Below, piece after piece: positions 1 to 7,937 of a stretch of 64,000 nucleotides of DNA. The notes under the pieces were generated by a model. That model was not told the origin of the DNA, searched no databases, and saw only the letters and a list, made by a program, of their open reading frames with translations. Numbering within the stretch: the stretch's first letter is position 1; each line of letters opens with the position of its first letter. Made by a program: the position numbers and the translations under genes. The DNA lies in IMG/VR virus record IMGVR_UViG_3300042922_000911, positions 1 to 64,000 of that record; one strand, given 5' to 3'. Source of the stretch: a virus.

Positions 1-1
1 G

Positions 2-841
2 ATCGGCCCGCAAGGCATCCAAGGCCCGGCCGGTGCCGACGGCCTCGACGGTGCGCCGGGTGCCGACGGTGCTACCGGCCCGCAGGGTGAGATCGGCCCG
101 CAGGGGCCGCAGGGCGAGATCGGCCCGCAAGGCATCCAAGGCCCGGCCGGTGCCGACGGCCTCGACGGTGCGCCGGGTGCCGACGGTGCTACCGGCCCGC
201 AGGGTGAGATCGGCCCACAGGGGCCGCAGGGCTTGCAGGGCGTGCCGGGTGACACCGGCCCCGCCGGGCCTGCCGGTGCCGATGGCCTCGACGGGGCCAC
301 CGGCCCGCAGGGCGAGATCGGCCCGCAAGGCATCCAAGGCCCGGCCGGTGCCGACGGCCTCGACGGGGCCACCGGCCCGCAGGGCGAGATCGGCCCACAG
401 GGGCCGCAGGGCGAGCAAGGCCCACAGGGCATCCAGGGGCCACCAGGCGAAACGGGTGCCACCGGCGACACCGGCCCGGCCGGGCCGCAGGGCGACCCCG
501 GCACGGCCTATGACATTGGCGTGGGCGTCGCCGGGCTCATGCCGGAAGGCGAGAAAATTCTTATCTTCCAGGCCGTGCGCGACTTCACGCTCCCGGCGTC
601 GCTGACCGGCAGCTCGTCGAAGAGCGGCACGGCCGCGACGAGCTCGTACACGTTCACGATCGCGAAGAACGGCTCGAGCATCGGCAGCGTGAACTATGCG
701 GCGGCCGCCACCACGGCCACGTTCACGTTCGCCTCGAGCGTGAGTTTCGCCGCGGGCGACACCCTCACGATCACCACCGACGGCACCGCTGACGCGACGC
801 TCGCCAACGTCGGAATCACACTGAAAGGCACGGTGAGCTGA
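2..841 (+). CDS. Collagen-like tail fibre protein (5' end outside window)
   Basis: The frame is open from the window edge, so the start is missing. Roughly the first 165 codons are nearly perfect Gly-X-Y triplets (units such as [20 protein letters not shown]), the collagen triple-helix signature common in phage fibre shafts. Long DNA segments repeat almost identically near 1, 118 and 316. The last 110 or so residues are a non-collagen beta-rich domain full of Thr, Ser and Ala, as expected for a trimeric fibre tip. The stop overlaps the next start (TGATG), so the two are probably translated together. Inference: an adhesive or structural fibre at the virion surface. The fold class is clear; the exact role is not. 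Confidence 0.8.
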   Translation: MGPQGIQGPAGADGLDGAPGADGATGPQGEIGPQGPQGEIGPQGIQGPAGADGLDGAPGADGATGPQGEIGPQGPQGLQGVPGDTGPAGPAGADGLDGATGPQGEIGPQGIQGPAGADGLDGATGPQGEIGPQGPQGEQGPQGIQGPPGETGATGDTGPAGPQGDPGTAYDIGVGVAGLMPEGEKILIFQAVRDFTLPASLTGSSSKSGTAATSSYTFTIAKNGSSIGSVNYAAAATTATFTFASSVSFAAGDTLTITTDGTADATLANVGITLKGTVS

Positions 842-2205
842 TGCCGCCGGTGTTCTTCCAGCGGTACGTGATGCGCGAGAGCGCGCCCCCACCGCCCGCC
901 GATCCGACGATGCCGACGCCCATGAGCTATTGGCGGTTCGAGAGTGCCCCGAGCAATTCGTTTCGCCCGTCTATGGGCACCGACAACCTAACCTTCGGCA
1001 CGACCGGCACGGCGGCTGGCGTGGCGACCGGCAAAGTCGGCAACTGCGCCGACTTCGTGACCAAGGACTTTTCCTATGTATCTGCTATCGTCAACAACGC
1101 CAGCAAGAGCATAGCGTTTTGGGTCAACGGCAGCGATCCGTCGGCAACGAAAGTCATCCTCAAGCTGGCAAATGGTTCTGCGTCGAATACATTTTGTTCG
1201 ATTGGATGCACCGCAACCGAATTTGGCGCATGGGATTTGACAGGCAGCAATTTTATTGCGGCCGGTTCCGCTGCATCTATTCTAAATGGCGCGTGGCACC
1301 ATATCGTATACGTCGAGGATTCGGTCGGCAATACCCGCAAAATTTACCTTAACGGTGCCCTTGTAACGACTGGCTCGGGCGACCTTTGGAGTTCCACGAC
1401 CTATCCCTACATCGAGATCGGCACGAGCATGGACGCCTACATGGACGAGCTTGCCGTTTACCGCGTCGCGCTCACCGCTGAACAGGTCGCGTACCTCTAC
1501 AACAACCCCGGCTCGATCGTCGGGCTCGGCAACGGCAGCTCGACGCCGGCCGACACGACCGGGCTCGTCGCGCCTACCTACGGCTGGAATTTCGACGGCG
1601 ACACCCTCGACGCCATGCCGACGGCCGTCAACAGTGACGCGCTCTCGGGCCTCTCGGGCTCGCCGGCCTACTGTGACGGCCGAAGCGGCCGGGGCAACAC
1701 CGTAAACGCCAGTAGCCGGGTGAATTACACCGCCATCAGCAACGCGGTCAACGACAATGTAAGCGTCAGCTTTTGGTGGCGTCACGACGCGGTTTCGACC
1801 TCGACCGCGATCCGGCTATTGGTTAGCTGGCAGGCCATCACGACCAACCGCGCGCGCTCAATTGGCATTGCGGCAAACGGCAATGTCGGCGTCTACAACA
1901 GCGCGGGCACCTTCATTTCCGCCGGCTCGGCTTGGACAAAGGGCCTGTTTGACGGCAAATGGCACCACATCGTTCTAGTGGAAAGCCCGACCGGGGCCTA
2001 CCGCCGGCTTTACGTCGATGGCGTCTTGAACACGCTCACCAACGGCAACTATTGGACGGCCGCTTCGGGCTCGAAAAACTTTGCCGTCGGCGGCGACTTC
2101 AACCAGGGATTCAAGGCGTTCGGAGACTTTGACGAGGTGCGCGTTTACATCGGCACCGCGCTCACGCAGGCCCAGGTGACGGCCCTCTACAACGCCGGGG
2201 CCTAG
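841..2205 (+). CDS. Double LamG (concanavalin A-like) adhesin, probable tail fibre
   Basis: This 454-residue protein holds two tandem copies of a LamG/concanavalin A-like jelly roll, at about residues 25-225 and 240-454. Each copy has the typical run of short beta strands, the W(H)HIVxVE core and the hairpin IYLNGALV or LYVDGVLN, and ends in a DEVRVY- or DELAVY-like strand. Such domains bind glycans and are frequent in phage receptor-binding proteins. It overlaps the collagen-like fibre gene by one base, so the pair may form shaft and tip of one fibre. Part of the gene (about 1070-1350) is richer in A+T than its neighbours, which could reflect exchange of the receptor-binding part. The gene ends four bases inside the convergent minus-strand cluster. 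Confidence 0.8.
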   Translation: MPPVFFQRYVMRESAPPPPADPTMPTPMSYWRFESAPSNSFRPSMGTDNLTFGTTGTAAGVATGKVGNCADFVTKDFSYVSAIVNNASKSIAFWVNGSDPSATKVILKLANGSASNTFCSIGCTATEFGAWDLTGSNFIAAGSAASILNGAWHHIVYVEDSVGNTRKIYLNGALVTTGSGDLWSSTTYPYIEIGTSMDAYMDELAVYRVALTAEQVAYLYNNPGSIVGLGNGSSTPADTTGLVAPTYGWNFDGDTLDAMPTAVNSDALSGLSGSPAYCDGRSGRGNTVNASSRVNYTAISNAVNDNVSVSFWWRHDAVSTSTAIRLLVSWQAITTNRARSIGIAANGNVGVYNSAGTFISAGSAWTKGLFDGKWHHIVLVESPTGAYRRLYVDGVLNTLTNGNYWTAASGSKNFAVGGDFNQGFKAFGDFDEVRVYIGTALTQAQVTALYNAGA

Positions 2206-2480
2206 TCGGCCTCGACCTCGCTTGCGGCGGTGCCGGGCACCTTGCGCTCGAGGGCGCGTTGCTGGTGGTTCTCGACGTGGCGGCTCGCGCGGCGCAGAAA
2301 CTCGGCGAGCGCCTGGCCGTGGGGCACGTCGCGTTCTATTCGCGTGGCGAGAGCTGCGAGCGCGCCGGGCGGTAACTCCCTGACGGGCTCGGTCATGTTG
2401 GCGAGGGCGATCGCGTCGGCGAGGGCCGCGTATAGCTCGCGCAGCTCTTCGCGGCTGATGCTCTTCTTACCTTGTGCCAT
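2202..2480 (-). CDS. Small hypothetical protein, last gene of the leftward cluster
   Basis: A 92-residue, mostly helical, charged protein with no family I recognise. It starts at ATG 2480 inside the end of the preceding gene (14-base overlap), so it is probably translationally coupled to it. Its stop meets the stop of the convergent LamG gene. The C-terminal half is Arg/Ala rich. There are no membrane segments or cysteines. Confidence 0.6.
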   Translation of the reverse strand: MAQGKKSISREELRELYAALADAIALANMTEPVRELPPGALAALATRIERDVPHGQALAEFLRRASRHVENHQQRALERKVPGTAASEVEAD

Positions 2481-2694
2481 CGGTGCGCCCCCACGATTCG
2501 GCCTGGAGGTCTTCGGCGCGCTCGACGCGCTCGGTTCCGTCGTCCCAGATAATCAGGTAAGCGTCTGCGCGCCCGGCAAAGGCTTTCACCTTGCCGAAGG
2601 TCCTGCCGTGAATCAACTTGCCGGGGTTGTCGCGGTCGAGCATGGTGATCGCCTTGCTGACCCGCTGGCCGATCGCCCAAGGGGTGTTAATCAT
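2467..2694 (-). CDS. Small hypothetical protein
   Basis: A 75-residue protein starting at ATG 2694 with a good ribosome site (GGAAAGGGAA, minus strand). The middle (about residues 20-58) contains a short beta-barrel-like stretch, KVKAFAGRADAYLIIWDDGT, resembling small SH3-like phage proteins. No function can be given. It follows a 361-base non-coding gap, so its transcript may begin there. Confidence 0.65.
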   Translation of the reverse strand: MINTPWAIGQRVSKAITMLDRDNPGKLIHGRTFGKVKAFAGRADAYLIIWDDGTERVERAEDLQAESWGRTDGTR

Positions 2695-3055
2695 GGTGGT
2701 TTCCCTTTCCGCCGGTTATCGCGGCACCGAGAGCGCGGGAAGCGCCGAAACCGGCCACGGGGGCGCGGTTGCGGGTGCAGGGTAGGGGCCTGCTCGCGGT
2801 GCCATTCCAGATAAGCGACATTATCAATGCTTTTTCGGTGTCCTTCCTGGTTCCAGCTACGGTGTCAGAGCAAGTGACATAATTAGTGCCGGAATCGGTC
2901 TAACCTCAACATACCACGTTGTCACCATTTGCAAAGGCGATATACAAGTGTTCAGGCCAAAATATCGCAAATTCACATCAAAAGCGGCCCCGAGCGTATA
3001 TCTCGGGGCCGTTATGTCGAAACCGTCATTTTTTGATGCAAATCGGGGAATGTTG
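2695..3055. other. Non-coding gap, A+T richer than surroundings
   Basis: No convincing coding frame on either strand. It contains the leader of the gene starting at 2694, a terminator hairpin at 2985-3011 for the gene ending at 3056, and an A+T-rich stretch (about 2810-2980). In that stretch a weak minus-strand promoter can be drawn (TTGAGG, 18 bases, TAATTA ending near 2880). The promoter is only a guess. Confidence 0.5.
2985..3011 (-). terminator. Intrinsic terminator after the gene ending at 3056
   Basis: A perfect 10-bp stem CGGCCCCGAG/CTCGGGGCCG with a 7-base loop, followed on the minus strand by CTTTT. It lies 45 bases beyond the stop codon of the gene ending at 3056. Confidence 0.8.
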
Positions 3056-3295
3056 TCAGTCTGCGTGGTTTCCAGGGCGCGCGACGCCCGCGCGACGCGC
3101 CAACAGCCGCAACATGGCGTCGGGGATTGCTTGCAGCTTGGCGATCGCTGCCGTCGCCTCGGGCGTCCCTTCCGCCTCGAGCAGTTCGATCGCGAGGCCC
3201 AAGGCATCAAAGGCGCTCGCGTTCTCGGCGGCTTGCCATAACGCCATGAGGTCGTCGTGATCCTCGGGGCCTATCTCTTTGAGCAAGCGGCTCAT
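3056..3295 (-). CDS. Small acidic helical hypothetical protein
   Basis: A 79-residue protein from ATG 3295, overlapping the stop of the upstream gene by four bases (ATGA). It is acidic and helical in the first 60 residues, with an Arg-rich tail. It is the last gene of a tightly overlapping set running from about 5237 and is followed by a clear terminator. Function unknown. Confidence 0.6.
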   Translation of the reverse strand: MSRLLKEIGPEDHDDLMALWQAAENASAFDALGLAIELLEAEGTPEATAAIAKLQAIPDAMLRLLARRAGVARPGNHAD

Positions 3296-3519
3296 GGCCA
3301 CTCGCCCCGCGACTTCATCAGCTCGACGTACCCCGGCGGCGCGACGAGCTCGGCGAGCTTGGCGATCGCCGCGTCCTGGTCGGCCCCGCTGCGCTTGGCG
3401 AAGACGACCTCGATCGCCGCGATCTTCACCGCGTAAAGCTCCCGGTTCTGCGCCGTCGCCTTGAAGTACATGGCGAGCATGGCCGCGAGGGCCAGCACCC
3501 ACCCAATCAGCTCGATCAT
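3292..3519 (-). CDS. Small single-pass membrane protein
   Basis: A 75-residue protein from ATG 3519. Residues 2-18 (IELIGWVLALAAMLAMY) form one N-terminal transmembrane segment; the rest is a charged helical domain. It overlaps the upstream and downstream genes by four bases each. N-anchored small phage proteins of this shape can be superinfection or host-takeover factors, but that is only a possibility. Confidence 0.6.
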   Translation of the reverse strand: MIELIGWVLALAAMLAMYFKATAQNRELYAVKIAAIEVVFAKRSGADQDAAIAKLAELVAPPGYVELMKSRGEWP

Positions 3520-4502
3520 GACTTCTTGCCTTTCTTCTTGCCGAGGCCCTGCGCGTCGCGGTATTCGGCCCACAGGCTCGCGTCGGTGATCCAGATGCCG
3601 TTGCGGCACACGCCCGCAAGCGCCCCGGCCTCGACGGCCTTCACCAGCCGCGAGAGCGGCACGCCCACGGTGCCCGCGCAGCCCGCGAGCGTCATGGGGC
3701 GCACCAGCCACGACGGCATGGCATTCGGGTCCGCGGCCGGTGCCGGTGCCGACGGGGGAGCTGCGTCGATCACCTCGGCGACGACTTGCGGCTCATGGCG
3801 CTTCTTGGCGGCCGCGCTGAAATGCTCGACCCCGTGCCGCTCGAGCGTCGCCTGCCCGCCCGCGCGCCCACCGCCCATGCGGCCGATCTCGCGGAAAAAC
3901 TCAGGCCCGCGCGCATCCTTGAGGGCCGTGCCGCCAGCCTTCCCGGCGTCGCGCATGTGGTCGCTGCCGTGGCGATCGACGGTCTTTCGCCCGCCCTTGC
4001 GCCCCCACTCCCTGGTGCGCTGATCGCCCTTCTGGAAGCCACCCCGGCGCGGCAGCGGCTCGCTAGGGTTCGCCTCTTTCTTTTCCTGATAGCGCCGCGC
4101 GTTCGCGGCCTTCTGGCAATCCCGGCACCAGAAATTGATGCCGTCGCGCGAACGGTGGTTCTTGTTGAACGCCTCGAGCGGCTTTTCCTGCTCGCATTTC
4201 GAGCAGACCTTGGCCCCGTCCGTCGCCGCGGCGATCGGCTCTTCGCGCAGCCGCTTGGGCAGCGGGCGCGGGTTGTCGGGCATCAGGGGCCGCGGCGAGC
4301 CCGCTGGCGTGCCGTCCTTGCGCGGTCGCCCCATGGGGCGCTTCGCAGGCGGCTCGGGCACGGGCTCAGGCACGCGCATGGGGCCGGTGACGATCGGTGG
4401 CCTGCCCTCGGCGACGCAGATAGCGCAAGGGTTCGCGGGGCCATTGGGAAAGATGCCCTCGAGTAATTCGGTGGCGCAGGAGATACACAGATAGCGGGCC
4501 AC
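3516..4502 (-). CDS. Zinc-finger protein with KGG-like repeats
   Basis: The preferred start is GTG 4502, with AAGGGG at suitable spacing, giving 328 residues; an ATG at 4562 is in frame but lies inside the upstream gene. Three parts are visible. First, an N-terminal Cys pair region (CISC...CAIC). Second, a four-Cys finger CSKCEQEKPL...FWCRDC of the type seen in HNH/recombination-associated phage proteins. Third, two GRKGG/GRMGGGRAGG segments, each followed by RHG-type motifs, like the KGG repeats of bacterial stress proteins. The C-terminus resembles a small helix-turn-helix (PMTLAGCAGTVGVPLSRLVK). It probably binds nucleic acid, but no specific role is assignable. Confidence 0.6.
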   Translation of the reverse strand: MARYLCISCATELLEGIFPNGPANPCAICVAEGRPPIVTGPMRVPEPVPEPPAKRPMGRPRKDGTPAGSPRPLMPDNPRPLPKRLREEPIAAATDGAKVCSKCEQEKPLEAFNKNHRSRDGINFWCRDCQKAANARRYQEKKEANPSEPLPRRGGFQKGDQRTREWGRKGGRKTVDRHGSDHMRDAGKAGGTALKDARGPEFFREIGRMGGGRAGGQATLERHGVEHFSAAAKKRHEPQVVAEVIDAAPPSAPAPAADPNAMPSWLVRPMTLAGCAGTVGVPLSRLVKAVEAGALAGVCRNGIWITDASLWAEYRDAQGLGKKKGKKS

Positions 4503-4506
4503 GGCC

Positions 4507-4854
4507 TTACCCCTTATTCTCGGTCGTGAAGGCCCGGAGGTTCTTCCAGGCCTGGGCCACATGCGCGGCCCACGGCTTGCACTCGGGCGGGTACTGCTCG
4601 GCGAGGACGTGCGTCAGGTGCCGCCAGGCCCGGTAAAGGTCGTCACCGCTCACGTCCTCGCCCGTCAGCCCGTCGAAGGTCGCGAGCTGGTGCGACGCCC
4701 CGCCGTCTTCGCGCCGGATGCCGCTCATGAGAACGAACACGTCGGTTCCGCCTACCATCGGGTCGGCTGCGGCGGCCGCGCGCAGCTCGTCGGCCGTGAA
4801 GGGGCCGCGCGTGAAGTCGAGCCGGTATTTCATGGCGTACTTGTGTTCGCTCAT
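4507..4854 (-). CDS. Hypothetical protein
   Basis: 115 residues from ATG 4854, sharing ATGA with the upstream stop. Mixed alpha/beta composition with no known motif. Its last codons overlap the ribosome site (AAGGGG) of the next gene, implying coupled expression. Confidence 0.6.
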   Translation of the reverse strand: MSEHKYAMKYRLDFTRGPFTADELRAAAAADPMVGGTDVFVLMSGIRREDGGASHQLATFDGLTGEDVSGDDLYRAWRHLTHVLAEQYPPECKPWAAHVAQAWKNLRAFTTENKG

Positions 4855-5237
4855 TTCCGCACCCGCCGCGCTTCGTAGACCAGGCACACGGCCTCGGGCG
4901 TGGTGCCCGTGCGCGAGAGCCTGACGTTCCACAGCATCAGCTCGAGGCCGGCGTCGAGCTCTTCGGGCAGCTCCCACGCGGTCACGAAAAGGCTGTGTTC
5001 CGGCTCGCCCATGCGCGCGATCTCGTCTGACAGCACCATGAGAACCTGCCGCATGTCGTGGCCGTTCGCCACGCGGGCGCGTTCCTCGTCAGCGAATTTC
5101 GCGGCCCACCGGCGGCGACGGCCGCCAGGCTCACCCTCGATCGCCTCGACGTATTCCCACGCGACTATTTCAAACGGCTTGATGCTCTGAATGGAATCGA
5201 GCAGGGCTTGCGTCTGCTCGGGGTTGACCTCCCACAT
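4851..5237 (-). CDS. Hypothetical protein
   Basis: 128 residues from ATG 5237 with a strong ribosome site (AAGGAAAGG upstream on the minus strand). Acidic N-terminus, Arg-rich GRRRR at about 39-43. No recognised family. First gene of the overlapping set ending at 3056. Confidence 0.6.
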   Translation of the reverse strand: MWEVNPEQTQALLDSIQSIKPFEIVAWEYVEAIEGEPGGRRRRWAAKFADEERARVANGHDMRQVLMVLSDEIARMGEPEHSLFVTAWELPEELDAGLELMLWNVRLSRTGTTPEAVCLVYEARRVRK

Positions 5238-5272
5238 GTGGTTTCCTTTCCTTGTGTGGTGAACAGCGGCTA

Positions 5273-5446
5273 TCAGCCGCGAATCAGAAGGTATAATCCG
5301 GCACCGAGCGCGATACAGTAGCCCGCATCGGCGATCCAGATTATCTTGCGACCTCGCGCACCGTTTTTAAGGGCGACGTGCGCGAGGGCCTGGGCGACCC
5401 CGCCGAGAACGATCACGGCGAGGACCGCGAGCTTACCCGGTGTCAT
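5273..5446 (-). CDS. Small two-helix membrane protein
   Basis: 57 residues if started at ATG 5446 (an in-frame ATG at 5470 gives 65). Two hydrophobic segments (KLAVLAVIVLGGVAQALAHV and AGYCIALGAGLYLLI) are separated by a basic turn GARGRK, a holin-like hairpin size. Neither start has a clear ribosome site, and both lie inside the end of the upstream gene, so coupling is likely. Function unknown. Confidence 0.5.
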   Translation of the reverse strand: MTPGKLAVLAVIVLGGVAQALAHVALKNGARGRKIIWIADAGYCIALGAGLYLLIRG

Positions 5447-5630
5447 CGGGCAGCTCGCGGTCCTCGTCATGTTTCAGGGGCCAGCCGTTCATGCCGTCGA
5501 GGTAGCCGGGCTCAAAGCAGGGCGAGAGCGCCGCGATCACGGCGTTCATTTCATCGAAGCCCACATACTTGACCCCGTGCCGGCTGACGGCCTTGAACAG
5601 CTCTGCGGCAAGGGAAACGGGAATGCCCAT
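5433..5630 (-). CDS. Small hypothetical protein
   Basis: 65 residues from ATG 5630 with ribosome site GGGAGGA. Helical start (LAAELFKAV), acidic end. No family recognised. Confidence 0.55.
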   Translation of the reverse strand: MGIPVSLAAELFKAVSRHGVKYVGFDEMNAVIAALSPCFEPGYLDGMNGWPLKHDEDRELPDDTG

Positions 5631-5749
5631 GACGATCCTCCCGGCAACAGGCGGTCACAGGCAAGGGTTCAGCCCCGCGCGTGACCTCGAGCGGCCAATG
5701 ACAACATACCCCGCAACAGGGTTAGAGCGCAAGGTGTGACGGAAACGCC

Positions 5750-6073
5750 CTATGCGCCCCCGTGGGCGGCATCGAGGACGCCGCGGGCGAACGCCTCGAT
5801 GTTTGCAAGCAATGTCAGCGCCGTGTCGCCGCCGTCGAGGCCCTGGTCGGCGGCCACCACGACGTTTGACGCGAGCAATTGCAGGGCGATCGCGAGGCGA
5901 TCGGCGTCGGTCAGCTCGAGGCGGCCGTCGGCGTACTCGTCGGTTTGCTCGCGCAGATGCTCGACGAGGCGAGCTGTGACCGGCAGGGCGTGCTTACGGC
6001 TGGCCCTTGGCGCGGCGGCGTTTGCGGCGGCGCGCTCCTTGCGGGTGCGTTTGGCTTTCGGCTTGGGGGGCAT
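5750..6073 (-). CDS. Hypothetical protein with basic N-terminal tail
   Basis: 107 residues from ATG 6073, behind the stereotyped leader AAAGAGAACCCCC. The first 30 residues are Lys/Arg/Ala rich, like histone-tail or nucleic-acid-binding extensions; the rest is an amphipathic helical domain. Unknown function. Confidence 0.6.
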   Translation of the reverse strand: MPPKPKAKRTRKERAAANAAAPRASRKHALPVTARLVEHLREQTDEYADGRLELTDADRLAIALQLLASNVVVAADQGLDGGDTALTLLANIEAFARGVLDAAHGGA

Positions 6074-6242
6074 GGGGGTTCTCTTTCAGTCGGCGCGCAC
6101 CAAAGACGCGCCCCCCGGCGGGTGCCGGGGAGCGAAGGGCGTCGAGCAGGGCGAGCGCACAGGTCAGGCAGCGCGCGGGCGTGAGAATGAGGTACTGAAC
6201 CAGCGCGTTACACAAGGGGCAATGGACGACGCGACGCGCCAT
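5994..6242 (-). CDS. Small zinc-ribbon protein
   Basis: 82 residues from ATG 6242, sharing ATGA with the upstream stop. An N-terminal CPLC...CLTC pair is the knuckle of a zinc ribbon. The basic C-terminus overlaps the next gene by 80 bases, which is unusual here, so the true protein could be a shorter or spurious reading. The cysteine pattern and the exact start overlap favour a real gene. Confidence 0.45.
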   Translation of the reverse strand: MARRVVHCPLCNALVQYLILTPARCLTCALALLDALRSPAPAGGRVFGARRLKENPHAPQAESQTHPQGARRRKRRRAKGQP

Positions 6243-6889
6243 CAGGCGGGCAGAACGTAGGTGTAGGCGATCGCGCTGAACGGGTTGGTAGGATCGTCGA
6301 GCTTGATTTGCCCGCGCCCGTTGGCCTCGGCGGTGCGATACCACGCGGGCTGATCGGCGCGGCGATCGGTCGTGGTGAAGTCGTGAACGGGCTGCATGTT
6401 CGCGGCCGTGGTGCCCACCGTCGCGCCATCGGGCAGGGTCGCCAGCACCTCGGCGAGCGTGGTGGCCGTTTCTTTCGTGAAGCCAAGCACGACGCTCGAC
6501 GGCTCGGGCATGGCCACCGGGGAAGCCACAGCGGGCGCGGGTTTCGGCTTCTTGACCTTCGGGGTCGCGGCCTTCGCGGGCTTAAGCTTGGCTTCTGGCG
6601 CGGGTTTCGGGGTGGCCTGTTTCTGCTTGCGCTCGGCGTCGAGCTTGGCGAGGTTCGCGCGGTTCACGGGCTTCAACACGACGCGCATCTTCTCGGCGTC
6701 GAGGTCTTCGACCGTCTGCCCGTCCTTCAACAGGCCGAGGTACTTGCTTTTCAGCTTCCCGCCTTCGCGGAAGAAAACGTACCAGTAGGGGCCGTGCCCG
6801 TTTTCGTTCTGGCACGTCTTGCAATGCTCATGCTTGCCGCACTTTCGGCGCTCATGCCGGTAGGTGCGCGTTTTGCCCTTTTCAGCCAT
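6242..6889 (-). CDS. Hypothetical protein with short zinc-binding/DUF6788-like head and Pro-Ala-Lys linker
   Basis: Start chosen at ATG 6889 (AGAGGA upstream); ATG 6931 is also in frame. 215 residues. The head has KCGKHEHCKTCQ followed by GPYWYVFFREGGKLKSKYLG, a pattern found in small phage and mobile-element proteins thought to contact nucleic acid. A long Pro/Ala/Lys linker (about 95-145) leads to a C-terminal domain of unknown type. A GTTACACAGGA repeat lies at 6915-6925, between the two possible starts. Confidence 0.6.
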   Translation of the reverse strand: MAEKGKTRTYRHERRKCGKHEHCKTCQNENGHGPYWYVFFREGGKLKSKYLGLLKDGQTVEDLDAEKMRVVLKPVNRANLAKLDAERKQKQATPKPAPEAKLKPAKAATPKVKKPKPAPAVASPVAMPEPSSVVLGFTKETATTLAEVLATLPDGATVGTTAANMQPVHDFTTTDRRADQPAWYRTAEANGRGQIKLDDPTNPFSAIAYTYVLPA

Positions 6890-6930
6890 GGCAGCGTCCT
6901 CTTTTTGGCTCTTGGTTACACAGGATTCCA

Positions 6931-7227
6931 TTATTCTACACCTCCGTCGGGGTCGTTTGCATCAGGCAGATCGGACAAAACGGCCGAAGGGTCAGGAATG
7001 CGACGCCACGCGCATCCGAAGAGCTGCGCGAGGCGGGCCGCATGCTTGTCTGCTTCCTCGGGATTCCACCAGCTTGTGACCGTTTCGCGCTCGTCGCCCC
7101 TGACGGCCTGAATCTTCCAGATGCCGCCCGAATCGAGGTCGCGGAAAATTTGCAGCTCGACGACCTGGGCGGGCTTGGAGGTGCGCGAGGGAACCGGCGT
7201 GGCCGGGGCTTTTCGGGTGGTTGGCAT
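6931..7227 (-). CDS. Hypothetical protein
   Basis: 98 residues from ATG 7227 with ribosome site GAAAGGTAAGG. Basic N-terminal tail, then a compact domain containing IFRDLDSGGIWKIQAVRGDE and SWWNPEEADKHAARL. Three tandem RTTACACAGG repeats sit just upstream (7246-7279), opposite to its reading direction. Unknown role. Confidence 0.6.
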   Translation of the reverse strand: MPTTRKAPATPVPSRTSKPAQVVELQIFRDLDSGGIWKIQAVRGDERETVTSWWNPEEADKHAARLAQLFGCAWRRIPDPSAVLSDLPDANDPDGGVE

Positions 7228-7245
7228 GTGGTGGCCTTACCTTTC

Positions 7246-7279
7246 GTTACACAGGATTACACAGGAAAGTTACACAGGG
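7246..7279 (+). repeat. Three tandem copies of the RTTACACAGG repeat
   Basis: Copies at 7246-7256, 7256-7266 and 7269-7279 in the same (+) orientation, in the short gap between two minus-strand genes. They therefore point against local transcription. Confidence 0.85.
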
Positions 7280-7327
7280 CGCGGATTCGCGCTCGATCGC
7301 CCGTTGGGTTTAGGGGCCTGGGCGGGT

Positions 7328-7624
7328 TTAGGTGCCGGCCTTCCAGTCGAGCCGGAAGATCGTGCCGATCGTGTCGCGCTCGGCCGTCTGCTCGCCGGGG
7401 ATGGCTTCTTGCCGGATGGCGTTGGTGAGCTGCTTGGCCGCGTCGTCGGATGCGAGGTAGCTCGCGGCCGTGGCGATCGCCCGAATGGCTTGGTACACGG
7501 CATCGGGGCCGATGGCCCTGACCTCGACGGCGACGCCCTCGGGCGCGGTGCGTCGGATGGCCTTCGCGATAGCGCCCGCGATAAGGTGCGGGTCGGTGGC
7601 GCGGCGTACCTTAATGACTTCCAT
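7328..7624 (-). CDS. SpoVS-like (Alba superfamily) protein
   Basis: 98 residues from ATG 7624 with ribosome site AGGAG. The opening MEVIKVRRATDPHLIAGAIA and the later VEVRAIGPDAVYQAIRAIA closely follow the pattern of stage V sporulation protein S, a small Alba-like nucleic-acid-binding protein (in SpoVS: MEVLKVS...AGALA...IQAIGAGALNQAVKA). Length fits the family (about 86). A phage copy may bind phage DNA or RNA rather than act in sporulation. It has its own promoter of the shared phage type at 7684-7724. The family call is from motif memory and fairly secure; the function is inferred. Confidence 0.7.
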   Translation of the reverse strand: MEVIKVRRATDPHLIAGAIAKAIRRTAPEGVAVEVRAIGPDAVYQAIRAIATAASYLASDDAAKQLTNAIRQEAIPGEQTAERDTIGTIFRLDWKAGT

Positions 7625-7683
7625 GCGGCGGCTCCTGCTGCGGAAAGGGGGAGGGGCAACCTCACGGCTGGCCCAATTTCCGT

Positions 7684-7724
7684 AGGATAGCAGCATGGCG
7701 ACGAACGCCCCCTTTTTTCTGTCA
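7684..7724 (-). promoter_or_regulatory. Shared-family promoter ahead of the SpoVS-like gene
   Basis: Minus strand: box TGACAGAAA begins at 7724, and TGC plus TATCCT (7689-7684) begins exactly 35 bases later, the spacing found at five of the other six sites of this family. The box overlaps the stop codon of the upstream gene and a variant repeat (GTCACACAGGC, + strand 7721-7731). The transcript would start about 55 bases before ATG 7624. Confidence 0.65.
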
Positions 7725-7937
7725 CACAGGCCCGGCGAGGCCGATCGCGTGGGCGACCTCCCCGCCCTGCTGCCGTATGGTGTCGGCCACGACCTCGACG
7801 GCCTCGCGCAGGCCGCGCAGCTCGCGCAGCTTCGCAAGCTCAATTTCGGCCATGACGCGGGGTATCTCGTACAGTTGAAGGTCTTTGACCTTGGCGGCAA
7901 GCGCGTCGAGGTCGTCGTTATCGTTCAGCTCAGCCAT
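7722..7937 (-). CDS. Small coiled-coil hypothetical protein
   Basis: 71 residues from ATG 7937 with a 13-base overlap with the upstream gene. Almost wholly helical with a heptad-like pattern (LDALAAKVKDLQLYEIPRVM), so a short coiled coil is likely. No known family. Confidence 0.6.
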   Translation of the reverse strand: MAELNDNDDLDALAAKVKDLQLYEIPRVMAEIELAKLRELRGLREAVEVVADTIRQQGGEVAHAIGLAGPV

